Assembly (NCBI GenBank): GCA_016721115.1
Contig: JADKIW010000001.1
Span: forward strand, 325,501 to 389,500
Direction of reading: 5' to 3'
From: Candidatus Defluviilinea proxima
Lineage (GTDB): Bacteria; Chloroflexota; Anaerolineae; Anaerolineales; Villigracilaceae
Length of the DNA: 64,000 nucleotides
A program made the position numbers and the translations under genes. This document shows positions 8,798 through 18,171 of the stretch, in pieces. The notes under the pieces were generated by a model. The model had not been told where the DNA came from. It worked only from the letters and a program-made list of their open reading frames with translations, and ran no database searches. Position 1 is the stretch's first letter; each line of letters begins with the position of its first letter.

Positions 8798-9653
8798 CCA
8801 CTATAGTACGAGAGGAGGCAAGATAATGTCTGGCGTAATAGTTGCGCAGGCCGAAACGCAGACGTTGGGAATACTGTCTTTGTTTTGCGGCGGGGGCTTT
8901 GAAATCTTTCAAGATCGAATCGGCAAGTTTATCGGTGACGTTTGCAACAGTAGAGCGTTTTGCGCCAAGTTTTTCGATCTTGGTGTGAATGGATTTAAGT
9001 ATGGTCTCTTGCGCACGAATGGCCTGCGGAGCAACAACTCCACCACGACCACTAATGACGGTATAACCTTTGAAGTCTCCGCCTTGCAGATGTTCAAGTG
9101 CTTCCAGCCAGGCAGGGAGATCAGCATGAGCGAGGAAAGGAGGTTGTCCTTTTAAAACCGCATCGCCAACAAAGACTACCTTTTCTTCCGGCAGGATAAC
9201 CCAGATAGCTCCCTCGGTTGGACCGGGGCGACTTTCGAGAATGACCGGCATATCGCTCCAATGTAGGGACAGTTGACTCACAAAAGAAATTTCAGGCGGC
9301 GCCCAACGCACACTACCGAGGCCGGGGATGGCCTCCCAATTTGCACCGGTTTCATCGCCTTGTGCTTTGAATGTGTTCGGACGGTTCTGAAAGGCACGCG
9401 CAGTTTTTTCATGTGCAATGACCGTGCAATCCATCGCGCGGACACCCAGTGTGCGATCAGGATGTGAATCGAGGTTGATAAGCACACGTTCATGTCCATT
9501 GCCCATTCCCATCAGGGAGGCACGCCATGAGCGGCCGTCTTCCGGGGCGGGCGGCGCATCGATCTGAATTAACCCACGAGATTGGACGATCACGCCCAAC
9601 GTCACGCCGGGGAAGCGTTCTTCGATATACACATTCTTTGCAATTGCATCCAT
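8790..9653 (-). CDS. Metallo-beta-lactamase-fold protein with altered metal motif
   Basis: 287 residues. N-terminal strands (YIEERFPGVTLGVIV...LIQIDAP) and VVFVGDAVLKG fit the MBL fold. The metal motif HxHxDH is replaced by D-S-H-P-D-R in LINLDSHPDRTLGV, and the later PGHT is PGPTEG. At least three usual zinc/iron ligands are therefore missing, while the Asp of VGDAV remains. Hydrolase chemistry, if any, is not standard. Coupled to the downstream asparaginase gene by an eight-base overlap, which hints at a joint role in amide or amino-acid metabolism. Confidence 0.7.
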   Translation of the reverse strand: MDAIAKNVYIEERFPGVTLGVIVQSRGLIQIDAPPAPEDGRSWRASLMGMGNGHERVLINLDSHPDRTLGVRAMDCTVIAHEKTARAFQNRPNTFKAQGDETGANWEAIPGLGSVRWAPPEISFVSQLSLHWSDMPVILESRPGPTEGAIWVILPEEKVVFVGDAVLKGQPPFLAHADLPAWLEALEHLQGGDFKGYTVISGRGGVVAPQAIRAQETILKSIHTKIEKLGAKRSTVANVTDKLADSILKDFKAPAAKQRQYSQRLRFGLRNYYARHYLASSRTIVDE

Positions 9654-9785
9654 TTACTGAAGTCTCCTTAAGATGACAGGCTTTTTCAACCTGTTCGCGC
9701 ATTGTTTATAGTCACCCATCCGGGCCGGGGAAATCTTTATGACGAAAGATGACGATCTTTTTTCAAAGATGCACCACCGTAATAT

Positions 9786-11888
9786 TTAACCTTCTTCTTT
9801 GCCAGTTGCCAGTTGCTCTTTCGTTGCGATTGGGAAAGTGAAATGGAACGTGGAACCCTTCCCCATTTCGCTTTCGACCCAGATCTTGCCTCCGTGTCCT
9901 TGCACGGCGAGGCGGCAAAACGCAAGACCAATTCCCAAACCACCGGCTTTACCTTTTCCACGCAGGCGTGTGAACTTATCGAAGATATGTTCCTGTTCAG
10001 AGGCTGGAATACCGGAGCCATGATCTCTGATCCAGAAATGCACCCAGCCATCTTCAGCCTGTGCACCAAGTGCGATCGTCCCATCGTTCGGTGAGAACTT
10101 GATCGAGTTTTCCACGAGGTTGATCAACACACGTCGCGCCATATCTTCATCCACCCAGATCAGGGGCAATTCATTTGGCAGTTCATCTGCGAGGGTTTGC
10201 CTGCGTCCACGTGCGGCGGGGGCAACATCTTCAAGAGCATGGCGGGCAAGCGGAAGGGCATCCACTGCCGATTGATCGGCAACAGGCTGACCCGATTCGA
10301 GTCGGCTTACATCAAGCAGAGAACTGACAAGGCGTTGGATACGGTCGGTTGAGTTCTCAGCAATCTTGAGGATGGAAAGAACCGTCGAGCGTTCTTCTTC
10401 AGGGACCATATCTGCGATCACATCCAGACTGGAAACAATGTTCGCGAGCGGTGAGCGCAAGTCATGATAGATCATTGAGGTCAGGTCTTCGCGCAGACTA
10501 TCAAGTTCCTTGCGTTCAGTAATATCGCGAAGTATCCATTGGATCGAATCAGTAGAGTCAAACTCCACACGATGTGCATGTACATCCACCGGGATATGCG
10601 CTTCATCCTTTTTATGCAGTGACGATTCATACGAACACATCTGGTCGCCCTGCAAAAACTCAAACTCCATGCCGGTCTTACTCCAATTCACCTCATGCAG
10701 TTGGTCAATGCCTAGTTCCTGAATTTCATCATGGGAATAGCCGCTCAACACACATGCCTGATTATTGGCCTCGATAATGTGCCCTTCCCAATCCGTGATC
10801 ACAATCGGATCAATACTTTCCTCGAACAGATCGCGATAACGTTTATGTGCGGCCTGCAAGCGTTCAAACAATTGTGCATTTTGGATGGTCGTCCCAGCCA
10901 AACCACCAATACCGGTCATCACCAGCAAGGCATCTGGGTCAAACGAGCGTGCTACGGGGTTAATCGCTTCGAGCAAGCCCATGACTCGTCCCTGCGATTG
11001 GATCGGAGCCACCAACAAGCCTCGCATCTCGACGCCCCCGGGCCTGTCTGCCATACTAAAATTCTTTTCTTTGTGGACATCGGGTATCACAATCCCGCGC
11101 CCCTCACGCGTGACCGTACCCGTAATCCCTTTGCCCAACTCAAGTTTGGCGTTGACAATGTTCCCGGCGTTGTGCCCGGCTGCCGCACGGAAGACGATAT
11201 GATCGCCCTCGATCATGCCCAGTGCAACTGTCTCCACTTGCAAGGCCTGCATGGTTTGAATGAGCACACGTTGATACACATCATCCATGCGGAGGGATGC
11301 GTTCATGGCGGCCGCCCCTTCGGCCAGTGCCGTCATCACACGCGCCTGACGTTGACTCTCGGTATATAACCGTGCATTCAACACGGCAATACCTGCCTGA
11401 TCGGCGATAGCCTGCATCAAGTCAAGTTGTTCGGTTGAAAAAGCGTTGACCTTTGTATGTACAAGCGTCAGAACGCCCACCAATTTTTCACGCGCTAGCA
11501 ACGGAACACAGATCGCGGACTTCGCACCGGAACGATCTGTATCATCCGGGCGGACCAACCAGCGTTCATCCTTGGTCGTATCTGGGACATAAGCGCCTTT
11601 ATGATTCTGTATTACCCACCCTGCAAGGCCACGTTCCATGGTCTCGCGCATTTGCTGAGTAGTATGCTCATGAAGTTGCGAGCCGTATACAATTGTTGCA
11701 TCAATGGCTTTACCTGCATCGTCCAACACCACAATACTGCATCGTTCACCGCCCACATTCTGAAGCGCTCCATATAATACGCGTTGAAGCACCGTCCGCA
11801 GGTCAAGCGCGGTAGCCAGCTCCCGGCTGACATCATAAAGGAGTTCAAGTACTGCTCTGGTTCGGTCGGAATCTTGAGGAAGTGTCAT
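9786..11888 (-). CDS. Sensor histidine kinase, GAF-GAF-PAS-HisKA-HATPase
   Basis: About 700 residues with no membrane segment. GAF 1 (about 15-175), GAF 2 (about 190-335), PAS (about 345-465, YRDLFEESIDPIVITD), HisKA with His in MIYHDLRSPLANI, and HATPase with LVENSIKFSPNDG, DHGSGIP and GGLGIGLAF. All catalytic motifs look intact. ATG 11888 is preferred; the frame extends to a GTG at 11918. No cognate response regulator is adjacent; the nearest orphan receiver in the window is at 33 kb. It diverges from the HAD gene across a 66-base gap that must hold both promoters. Confidence 0.9.
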   Translation of the reverse strand: MTLPQDSDRTRAVLELLYDVSRELATALDLRTVLQRVLYGALQNVGGERCSIVVLDDAGKAIDATIVYGSQLHEHTTQQMRETMERGLAGWVIQNHKGAYVPDTTKDERWLVRPDDTDRSGAKSAICVPLLAREKLVGVLTLVHTKVNAFSTEQLDLMQAIADQAGIAVLNARLYTESQRQARVMTALAEGAAAMNASLRMDDVYQRVLIQTMQALQVETVALGMIEGDHIVFRAAAGHNAGNIVNAKLELGKGITGTVTREGRGIVIPDVHKEKNFSMADRPGGVEMRGLLVAPIQSQGRVMGLLEAINPVARSFDPDALLVMTGIGGLAGTTIQNAQLFERLQAAHKRYRDLFEESIDPIVITDWEGHIIEANNQACVLSGYSHDEIQELGIDQLHEVNWSKTGMEFEFLQGDQMCSYESSLHKKDEAHIPVDVHAHRVEFDSTDSIQWILRDITERKELDSLREDLTSMIYHDLRSPLANIVSSLDVIADMVPEEERSTVLSILKIAENSTDRIQRLVSSLLDVSRLESGQPVADQSAVDALPLARHALEDVAPAARGRRQTLADELPNELPLIWVDEDMARRVLINLVENSIKFSPNDGTIALGAQAEDGWVHFWIRDHGSGIPASEQEHIFDKFTRLRGKGKAGGLGIGLAFCRLAVQGHGGKIWVESEMGKGSTFHFTFPIATKEQLATGKEEG

Positions 11889-11954
11889 AATTTCATTACA
11901 ATATTCAAAGTATAGCACAACCCTCCCCCATCATAGTCAGGGTAAAATGGGGGA

Positions 11955-12626
11955 ATGACACTTGATATTTCCCGTGTAAAGGCCCTATGCTTTGACGTAG
12001 ACGGCACGCTAAGCGACACCGACGATCTATACGCTCACAAGTTTGAGCCTTTCTTCCCCAAGTTCCTCTTCCAAGACCCCAAACGGACTGCCCGGCGCTT
12101 TGTAATGTGGGTGGAAGCGCCCGGCAACGCCCTACTCGGCCTGACCGACACGATCGGTCTAGATGATGAGATCGTGGCCTTCATAGACTGGTTATCCCGT
12201 CGTCAAAAGAAGTCATCCAAGACATTCTGGCTCATCCCCGGTGTAGACGAGATGCTGAAACAACTCAAGGGACATTATCCGATGGCCGTTGTCAGCGCGC
12301 GCGACGAAAAAGGGACAATGCGCTTCCTCGAGCAATTTAACCTTGTGCAGTATTTCGATGCAGTCATTACCGGTCAATCTGCGGAACATACGAAGCCCTA
12401 CCCGGATCCAATTCTGCTCGCGGCACAAAAGATGAACGTCAAGCCTGAAGAGGCTCTGATGATCGGTGACACCACAGTGGATATCCGTGCGGGCAAATCT
12501 GCGGGGGCACAGACAGTGGGAGTGTTATGCGGTTTCGGGGAAGAGCCGGAGCTGATAAAAAAAGGGGCAGATATGATCTTAAAGAGCACACCAGAATTAG
12601 CGAACTTGTTGTTAAATAAAAAGTGA
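11955..12626 (+). CDS. HAD superfamily phosphatase (subfamily IA)
   Basis: 223 residues. Motif I CFDVDGTLSD gives the nucleophile and acid Asp pair, motif II is VVSAR, motif III is the Lys in HTKPYPDP, and motif IV is IGDTTVDI. A helical cap of about 80 residues lies between motifs I and II. This arrangement fits phosphoglycolate-phosphatase-like or pyrophosphatase PpaX-like enzymes; the substrate is not deducible. Closed by a strong terminator directly after the stop. Confidence 0.85.
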   Translation: MTLDISRVKALCFDVDGTLSDTDDLYAHKFEPFFPKFLFQDPKRTARRFVMWVEAPGNALLGLTDTIGLDDEIVAFIDWLSRRQKKSSKTFWLIPGVDEMLKQLKGHYPMAVVSARDEKGTMRFLEQFNLVQYFDAVITGQSAEHTKPYPDPILLAAQKMNVKPEEALMIGDTTVDIRAGKSAGAQTVGVLCGFGEEPELIKKGADMILKSTPELANLLLNKK

Positions 12627-12653
12627 CAGTTATCTTTTAGACAACTGTCACTT
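12621..12653. terminator. Bidirectional hairpin
   Basis: AAGTGACAGTT / AACTGTCACTT stem with an 11-base T-rich loop between the converging HAD and lipase genes. Confidence 0.75.
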
Positions 12654-12698
12654 CGCTACACCCAGCGAGAACACAACTTGTGACCGTGGGTGTGATAC

Positions 12699-13637
12699 CT
12701 ATTTTCCTCCCGCATAATCATCGTAGAATAAATCACGGTTACGATCTTGGGCAATTGCTTCAAGCTTCTTTCGGTAAAGAGCAATGGAGTGATCGCCAAC
12801 CAAAGGACCAAACCAACGAAACATCGTCACGAAAAAGAAGAAGATCCTCTGTAAGATGGGGACGCCTCGGCGAATATCCCCCATGCCTGGTTCAAGAAAA
12901 CGCACGTCGCCAACATGGATATATCCCATTGCGAGTAAAGGGATCACAGTGACGATATCTGTCGTATTTATCACGCGATAAATAGTGGATTTGAAATCGC
13001 GGTCAAATTGATTATTTCCCACGCGTGGACTGCCAAAGGTATAACATGCCGCGATCTGGTCACGTATTTTTCGATGACGCTCGAGGTATTGTGTGGCAAC
13101 CGTAGCTAATGCCGCACCAAGAGAATGACCGGTAATATAAAGGGGAATACCATCAAGCTTTTCAACCGCTCTAAGCACTTCCCCTTCTATACTTTTATAC
13201 GCGCCGACAAAACCTTTATGGACCATGCCTTCGATCATGGATATTTTGCCAGCCTTTGCATCGGTCAAAATATCGATCCTTTTCGAGACCTCAGTACCGC
13301 GAAAGGCAAGCACAGCATACTCACCATTCGAAACCAGGATGGCTTGAGTATCGGTATCCTTGTTATTGAATTCATTGAGCAAGTCAAAACCGCCACCCTT
13401 TAGCTTTTGCACGAACAATTCCCTTGTCTTGCCGCCATCGTCGAAATGCTCATACACCAACTGCGCCATGGATGCCATTACCCAGGCGGTACGATCGGAG
13501 TATGCGGCACGCTTGACAGCGGTCTCAAGCAAAGGTCCGTTTGACGCAAAGAATTTCCTTGCACGAGCAAGTTCCTCTGGGCTGATGGAATTCGCTTCTT
13601 TATCTGCCATGTTCATGCTGTTTGTTTTCTCTTCCAT
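12699..13637 (-). CDS. Lipase, class 3 (alpha/beta hydrolase)
   Basis: 312 residues. The nucleophile elbow GHSLGAALA (about residue 172) and the preceding strand YITGH define a class 3 lipase. TTDIVTVIPLLAMGYIHVG supplies the likely catalytic Asp, and GDHSIALYRKKLE near the end supplies the His. YAVLAFRGTE earlier is the conserved oxyanion strand. No signal peptide is visible, so it is probably cytosolic or membrane-associated. It is the last gene of a minus-strand group with two small membrane proteins and an MFS exporter. It acts on an acylglycerol or ester by family inference. Confidence 0.85.
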   Translation of the reverse strand: MEEKTNSMNMADKEANSISPEELARARKFFASNGPLLETAVKRAAYSDRTAWVMASMAQLVYEHFDDGGKTRELFVQKLKGGGFDLLNEFNNKDTDTQAILVSNGEYAVLAFRGTEVSKRIDILTDAKAGKISMIEGMVHKGFVGAYKSIEGEVLRAVEKLDGIPLYITGHSLGAALATVATQYLERHRKIRDQIAACYTFGSPRVGNNQFDRDFKSTIYRVINTTDIVTVIPLLAMGYIHVGDVRFLEPGMGDIRRGVPILQRIFFFFVTMFRWFGPLVGDHSIALYRKKLEAIAQDRNRDLFYDDYAGGK

Positions 13638-13694
13638 GGTTGCTCCTCTCTGTGGCTGATATTTACTATACAGAAAATCAAGGACAAAGTCAAT

Positions 13695-14294
13695 TCACAC
13701 TTTTGGGTATAACCGAATCGCCACGACCTCATTCCAAATGAGCACTGCCAACATGAAGACATAAAATGCCGCGCCTTTGATCCAGAAAGCGGGAAAGGCA
13801 AGCGCAGCAGTGACCCATGTATAAACCGATAGAGTTTTCCAATGTTCTTCTTTGCGAAAGGCAAAACCGAGCAGGATCATGGCGGGCATGAGTGTAAGGC
13901 CTAACAACACAAAGGATAGGTCATGTAGCCGTCCATGCCAGGTGGCGGGCGTGGAGCGGATTGTGGGATCAGTGGTGAATGCCAACCCTGCGAGGGCAAG
14001 GCCTGAGAGGGATAAGATAACAGTGGAGATCAAGGTCAATTGCGTTCGAGGCAGGCTGAGGTTAAGCCCTGAGGCGAAGATCGTCATCATGAATCCGCTA
14101 AGGAGGAAAGTCGCGGTCATGATCCATCCGTTAGCGCCGAGGGCGAGTCCGCTGGGCCAATCAAAGGTAGGCGCGTGAATGGGATGCCATCCTAATGACA
14201 AAAGAAAATCGTATTTGAGGATGGTGAGGGCCGTGACGATGAATCCAAAAAGGACCGGGCCAACCATCCCGGCGCGTGCGGCGAGTTTAATCAT
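13695..14294 (-). CDS. DUF998 family membrane protein
   Basis: 199 residues with six predicted membrane helices. The layout and the motif around DWPSGLALGANGWIM and WHGRLHDLSFVLLGL match the DUF998 family, whose function is unknown. It overlaps the upstream DUF1304 gene by four bases and so is translationally coupled. The lipase gene follows after 57 bases. Confidence 0.75.
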   Translation of the reverse strand: MIKLAARAGMVGPVLFGFIVTALTILKYDFLLSLGWHPIHAPTFDWPSGLALGANGWIMTATFLLSGFMMTIFASGLNLSLPRTQLTLISTVILSLSGLALAGLAFTTDPTIRSTPATWHGRLHDLSFVLLGLTLMPAMILLGFAFRKEEHWKTLSVYTWVTAALAFPAFWIKGAAFYVFMLAVLIWNEVVAIRLYPKV

Positions 14295-14644
14295 CTGGAA
14301 AGGAAGAGAAAGATCAGACCCAACAACCCCGGCAAGGCTTGCATGTATAAAATGGAACGCTTCGCTGTGATGCCGCCATAGATACCTGCAACAAGAACAC
14401 AGATGAGGAAGAATGCTTTGACGGCGAAGTTGTCAATGACGAGCCCCCAAATGAGACCAGCCGCGAGAAAGCCGTTATACAACCCTTGATTAGCCGCCAG
14501 CGACGCGGAGGCTTTGGAATATTCGGGCGTCATCTTGAAGGTCTTGCGGCCAACGGGATGATCCCACAGGAACATTTCGAGAACGAGAAAGCCAAGATGT
14601 AATAACGCAACGATACCAGTAAGAACGTTCGCAATGAATGCCAT
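14291..14644 (-). CDS. DUF1304 family membrane protein
   Basis: 117 residues and four helices. The sequence from VALLHLGFLVLEMFLWDHPVGR through ANQGLYNGFLAAGL to VAGIYGGIT is the typical DUF1304 pattern. These proteins are often seen with transporters. It lies nine bases after the MFS gene and overlaps DUF998 by four bases. Confidence 0.85.
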   Translation of the reverse strand: MAFIANVLTGIVALLHLGFLVLEMFLWDHPVGRKTFKMTPEYSKASASLAANQGLYNGFLAAGLIWGLVIDNFAVKAFFLICVLVAGIYGGITAKRSILYMQALPGLLGLIFLFLSR

Positions 14645-14653
14645 TTTTACTCC

Positions 14654-15994
14654 TTATGCTTTAGGGACAATGCGTGGTGCAACAAACCATAACAATAAAA
14701 GGATGATGCCACCTGCCATAAATGGGACAGGCGCGCCAAACCATTGGAACAAGAAACCATAGAACAAGGGCGCAACAGCATTTGCCGCGCTATACATGGA
14801 AGCAGAGATGCCCAACATGCCACCCACTTCATTCTTGTCGGAAGCTTTTGTAATGAGACTATTCACAGCAGGGTGCAACACACCGCCGCCTAATGCCGCA
14901 GGGAAACTGGCGATCACCAACCAGATGATGCCGAACCATCCGCGCGCAGCTTGACTCGGCAAGTGGATGTTGATGCTCTGGATCGAGACACGTATCGCAC
15001 CTTCGCCCGCGAGTCCTTCAAGGACTTTGGCTTGGTCATACCAAGGGACCGGGATCGCTGGCGTGAGAGCGGTTCCGATCAGACCGATGGCGAGCATCGA
15101 CATACCAAAGATGACCAGCCAACGGTCGCCTTTTTGTTTCGACCACCTCCCCACAAGCCCACCTTGCACCACAATGATGAAAAGACCGGCAAGGACAAAT
15201 AGACCGGCCGTATCACGCGCGTCCATACCGAGGCGGGTGAGCGTGAACAGCGAAAAGAGTTGTTCGTATCCGCCAAAGGCGATCTGGTAGAAGAACATTA
15301 AGATCAACAAAAAGCCAACGACCGGACGTCCAAGCGCCTCACGCATGGCACTGAACGAGAACTTTTTGCGAACCGCTGAAGCGGAGTCTGCAGTCCATGT
15401 TTCTTTGAACCAGAACGATGTGAGAAAAATGGAAACGAGAGAGAAGAAAGCGGCAGTGAAGGCAACAGCCTGATAGTTTTGTCCTGTTGCGAGCAGGACG
15501 ATAAAGGCGATGATGGGGCCAAAGACAAAGCCAGCCCCGAACGCCGCGCCAATGAGACCGAGTCCCTGTGTGCGCGTCTTTTCAGTTGTGCTATCGGCGA
15601 TGGCGGCTTGTGCAGTAGAGATGTTCGCACCGGAGAGACCATCGATGATGCGGGATATGAAGAGTATCGTCAGCGTATTGGCAAAGCCCAGCAGGATGAA
15701 CCCGGCAAACGTGCCGATCTGGCTGATGACGAGGACCGGTTTACGCCCGAAGCGATCTGATAGACGCCCTAATATCGGGGCACCGAGGAATTGCATCATC
15801 GGATATGTGGCTTGCAGAATACCGATGACAAGAGGCGTGGCGCTAAAACGTGCCGCATACAACGGCAATAAGGGAATGATGACCGAAAGCCCAAGCAAAT
15901 CAACAAACACAATGACAATGATGGGCAGGATGCGTTTGAAATCGAGTTTTTCGGAAGGTTGTTCGGGAGTGGTCCTGCTGAGATCGTTGCTCAT
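14654..15994 (-). CDS. MFS transporter, DHA1 (TetA-like drug efflux) family
   Basis: 446 residues with twelve predicted helices. The cytoplasmic loop 2-3 motif GRLSDRFGRKPVL and DGLSGANISTAQA in helix 5 are typical of proton-coupled drug exporters such as TetA. A long central loop follows helix 6. ATG 15994 is preferred because the frame upstream only offers TTG (16015) and ATG leaves a short gap to the previous stop. Member of the 131-aa / MFS / DUF1304 / DUF998 / lipase run. Substrate unknown; a tetracycline-resistance label would be over-reading. Confidence 0.85.
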   Translation of the reverse strand: MSNDLSRTTPEQPSEKLDFKRILPIIVIVFVDLLGLSVIIPLLPLYAARFSATPLVIGILQATYPMMQFLGAPILGRLSDRFGRKPVLVISQIGTFAGFILLGFANTLTILFISRIIDGLSGANISTAQAAIADSTTEKTRTQGLGLIGAAFGAGFVFGPIIAFIVLLATGQNYQAVAFTAAFFSLVSIFLTSFWFKETWTADSASAVRKKFSFSAMREALGRPVVGFLLILMFFYQIAFGGYEQLFSLFTLTRLGMDARDTAGLFVLAGLFIIVVQGGLVGRWSKQKGDRWLVIFGMSMLAIGLIGTALTPAIPVPWYDQAKVLEGLAGEGAIRVSIQSINIHLPSQAARGWFGIIWLVIASFPAALGGGVLHPAVNSLITKASDKNEVGGMLGISASMYSAANAVAPLFYGFLFQWFGAPVPFMAGGIILLLLWFVAPRIVPKA

Positions 15995-16002
15995 AAGATG
16001 GG

Positions 16003-16398
16003 TTAGCGACTCCAACCACCAGGCAAACGAGAAACGCCAGCGAATACGAGAACCAGAGCAAGAAAAATGGAAAAGAATGCAACACGAAATTTATCCTCTG
16101 ATTTCTTCATGATCGAAGGCAAATGACCAGCGACTGCCGCAAGCAACATCGTGACCATGTGCTCGATACGGAACATCGGAAATCCCACACCGCCAGCCAA
16201 CCCATTCCAAAGCAAAAAGATCAATCCCAAAGTGACCTGTAGATCCATCAGGCCGCTGAAACCTGCTGAAAGCCCGCGATCCATTTTTGTAAATTCACTC
16301 TTGCGCGCCATGCCGATCAAAAACTTGACCAATGCAACCAGCCCAACCAGCACGATCAACCATCGAACAATGGAATGTAACATCAATACAAAGCCCAT
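16003..16398 (-). CDS. Four-helix integral membrane protein
   Basis: 131 residues. The start MLHSIVRWLIVLVGL with conserved His/Arg and the block LMDLQVTLGLIFLLW...FRIEHMVTMLLAAVAGH place two His residues in helices, as in haem- or cofactor-binding four-helix proteins of the CopD/SirB-like type. This is a resemblance only. First gene of the minus-strand operon with the MFS exporter. Confidence 0.55.
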   Translation of the reverse strand: MGFVLMLHSIVRWLIVLVGLVALVKFLIGMARKSEFTKMDRGLSAGFSGLMDLQVTLGLIFLLWNGLAGGVGFPMFRIEHMVTMLLAAVAGHLPSIMKKSEDKFRVAFFSIFLALVLVFAGVSRLPGGWSR

Positions 16399-16480
16399 AC
16401 ATATCTCCTATAGATGAATTGATACTCAATGGTAGCATAATCTCATGTAAAATCAAATGGCATGTCATAAAGGAGAACCC

Positions 16481-17254
16481 ATGCCTTACGAAATGATCCT
16501 CGCCGAAACACGCGGACGCGTCGGTCTCATCACACTCAATCGTCCGCAGGCATTGAACGCCCTCAACAACCAACTCATGCGCGAACTCATGGATGCGCTC
16601 GATGTATTCGACAAAAATGATTCCATCGGCGCGATGGTCATCACAGGGAATGAAAAAGCCTTCGCCGCAGGTGCAGATATCAAAGAGATGGCCGATAAAT
16701 CCGCTTTGGAGATGACGCAGTCCGATCACATCGCGGTCTTTGGTCGAATCCGTACGATACAGAAACCGGTCATCGCGGCCGTATCAGGCTGGGCGTTAGG
16801 GGGCGGATGTGAGGTCGCTTTGTCGTGCGATATGATCGTCGCGTCAGAGTCTGCCAAGTTTGGTCAGCCTGAGATCAACATCGGCGTCATCCCCGGCGCA
16901 GGCGGCACACAACGTCTCACGCGCGCGGTGGGCAAAGCCCTCGCAATGGAAGTCATCCTCAATGACCGCAAGCTCACAGCGCAGGAAGCTCTTCAATATG
17001 GACTCGTGAATCGTGTCGCCCCAGTGAGCGACTACTTGAACGAGGCGCTTAAACTTGCGGACGAGATCGCCTCACGCGCCCCGGAAGCTGTCCGCGCCGC
17101 GAAGAAGATGATCAACGCCTCATTCGAATCCTCACTCACAAACGGACTTGCCGAAGAGAAGCAAGTGTTCTACAACCTGTTCAGCACTGAAGATCAAAAG
17201 GAAGGCATGAAAGCCTTCGTGGAAAAACGCAAACCTGAATGGAAAGGGAAATAA
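16481..17254 (+). CDS. Enoyl-CoA hydratase / crotonase
   Basis: 257 residues. Crotonase motifs are clear: AAGADIKEM (oxyanion loop, about 63-71), ALGGGCEVALSCDMIVAS (about 105-122) and GQPEINIGVIPGAGGTQRL with the catalytic Glu. It hydrates 2-enoyl-CoA in fatty-acid or short-chain acyl-CoA oxidation. ATG 16481 sits behind AAAGGAGAA. The stop overlaps the next start by one base (TAATG). No other beta-oxidation gene is in view. Confidence 0.92.
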   Translation: MPYEMILAETRGRVGLITLNRPQALNALNNQLMRELMDALDVFDKNDSIGAMVITGNEKAFAAGADIKEMADKSALEMTQSDHIAVFGRIRTIQKPVIAAVSGWALGGGCEVALSCDMIVASESAKFGQPEINIGVIPGAGGTQRLTRAVGKALAMEVILNDRKLTAQEALQYGLVNRVAPVSDYLNEALKLADEIASRAPEAVRAAKKMINASFESSLTNGLAEEKQVFYNLFSTEDQKEGMKAFVEKRKPEWKGK

Positions 17255-18042
17255 TGCCGGGTTTCGCCGAACTGAAACGCGCGTTTGACGAATTGGGGTT
17301 GGAAGGGAAGCCGGTCATCGCGCATGCATCTCTCAAAAAATTCGGAAACAACATCCAGGGCGGACCCAAAACCGTCATACAGGCATTGCTCGCCTCCTCG
17401 AGCGGTGTCATCATGCCCACGTTCACCTACAAAACAATGATCACGCCAGAAGTGGGACCGCCTAACAACGGCATCACCTATGGGAGCGGCAGAAACGAAA
17501 ACAAAATGGCTGAACCCTTCAACCATGCCATGCCGCCCGATAAAATGATGGGCTTGTTGCCGTTGGCTTTGATCCGTGAAAGGAGCGCCATGCGAACGTC
17601 GCATCCGATCCTTTCCTTCGGCGGCGTACAAGCCGATGACATTTTGTCTTCGCAAACCTTGTTCGACCCGTTGGCTCCCATCAAAGCACTGACGGAAAAA
17701 GACGGGCAAGTCGTCCTCATCAACGTGGACCATTCTGTAAACACCAGCATTCACTACGCAGAAAAACTCGCTGGGCGCAGACAATTCGTCCGCTGGGCGC
17801 TGACGCCCGGACGCATCGTCGAATGCCCGGGCTTTCCCGGTGACTCATCAGGCTTCAACGCTATCGAAGAACACATCCAAGCCGACGTTATCCGCGTGGA
17901 TATGGAAGGCGGCGCGTTCGTTCAGTCCATCTCGTTGAAGAGACTGATCGATGTGACTGTGGAGTTGCTAAAAAAGAGTCCGCTGGCATTGCTCTGCCAA
18001 CGGACGGATTGTGAACGATGTAATGCGGTGAGGAATATGTAG
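17254..18042 (+). CDS. AAC(3)-family N-acetyltransferase
   Basis: 262 residues of the aminoglycoside 3-N-acetyltransferase family (PF02522): IAHASLKKFGN near the start, GVIMPTFTYKT, SAMRTSHPILSFGG and VVLINVDHSVNTSIHYAE. In the family the HSxxxxxxHxxE region forms the active site. Environmental members often act on other amines, so aminoglycoside resistance is not implied. The C-terminus carries a small Cys cluster (CQRTDCERC), unusual for resistance enzymes and possibly a metal site. Coupled to the crotonase gene by TAATG. Confidence 0.8.
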   Translation: MPGFAELKRAFDELGLEGKPVIAHASLKKFGNNIQGGPKTVIQALLASSSGVIMPTFTYKTMITPEVGPPNNGITYGSGRNENKMAEPFNHAMPPDKMMGLLPLALIRERSAMRTSHPILSFGGVQADDILSSQTLFDPLAPIKALTEKDGQVVLINVDHSVNTSIHYAEKLAGRRQFVRWALTPGRIVECPGFPGDSSGFNAIEEHIQADVIRVDMEGGAFVQSISLKRLIDVTVELLKKSPLALLCQRTDCERCNAVRNM

Positions 18043-18064
18043 AGCGGCAGAATTCCGCTTTTAT

Positions 18065-18087
18065 CCGCTACACGCCTTATTGGGTGC
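18065..18087 (-). other. Decayed attC-like 5' end, distal edge of cassette cluster B
   Basis: On the minus strand, CCCAATAAGGCGTGTAGCGG agrees at 16 of 20 positions with the start of the intact site at 50726. The matching 3' half is absent before the AAC(3) gene, so this looks like the remains of a site behind the VOC cassette. Confidence 0.45.
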
Positions 18088-18171
18088 CAACTATTGATAA
18101 CTAAACCTGTCTTAACCTGATCTTACCTACACTAACCAAGAAATTAAATTCGCCCTGGAATTTGACAAAGC

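Noticed and set aside
10731..11369. 212-codon frame opposite the GAF-GAF-PAS kinase
   Set aside because: Shadow of the kinase gene; composition and lack of motifs argue against coding.
14654..15994. Tetracycline resistance transporter
   Set aside because: Only general DHA1 exporter motifs are visible; no basis for a drug assignment.
17254..18042. Aminoglycoside resistance gene
   Set aside because: Family membership is clear but environmental AAC(3)-like proteins act on varied amines; it is coupled to a crotonase and not in a cassette.
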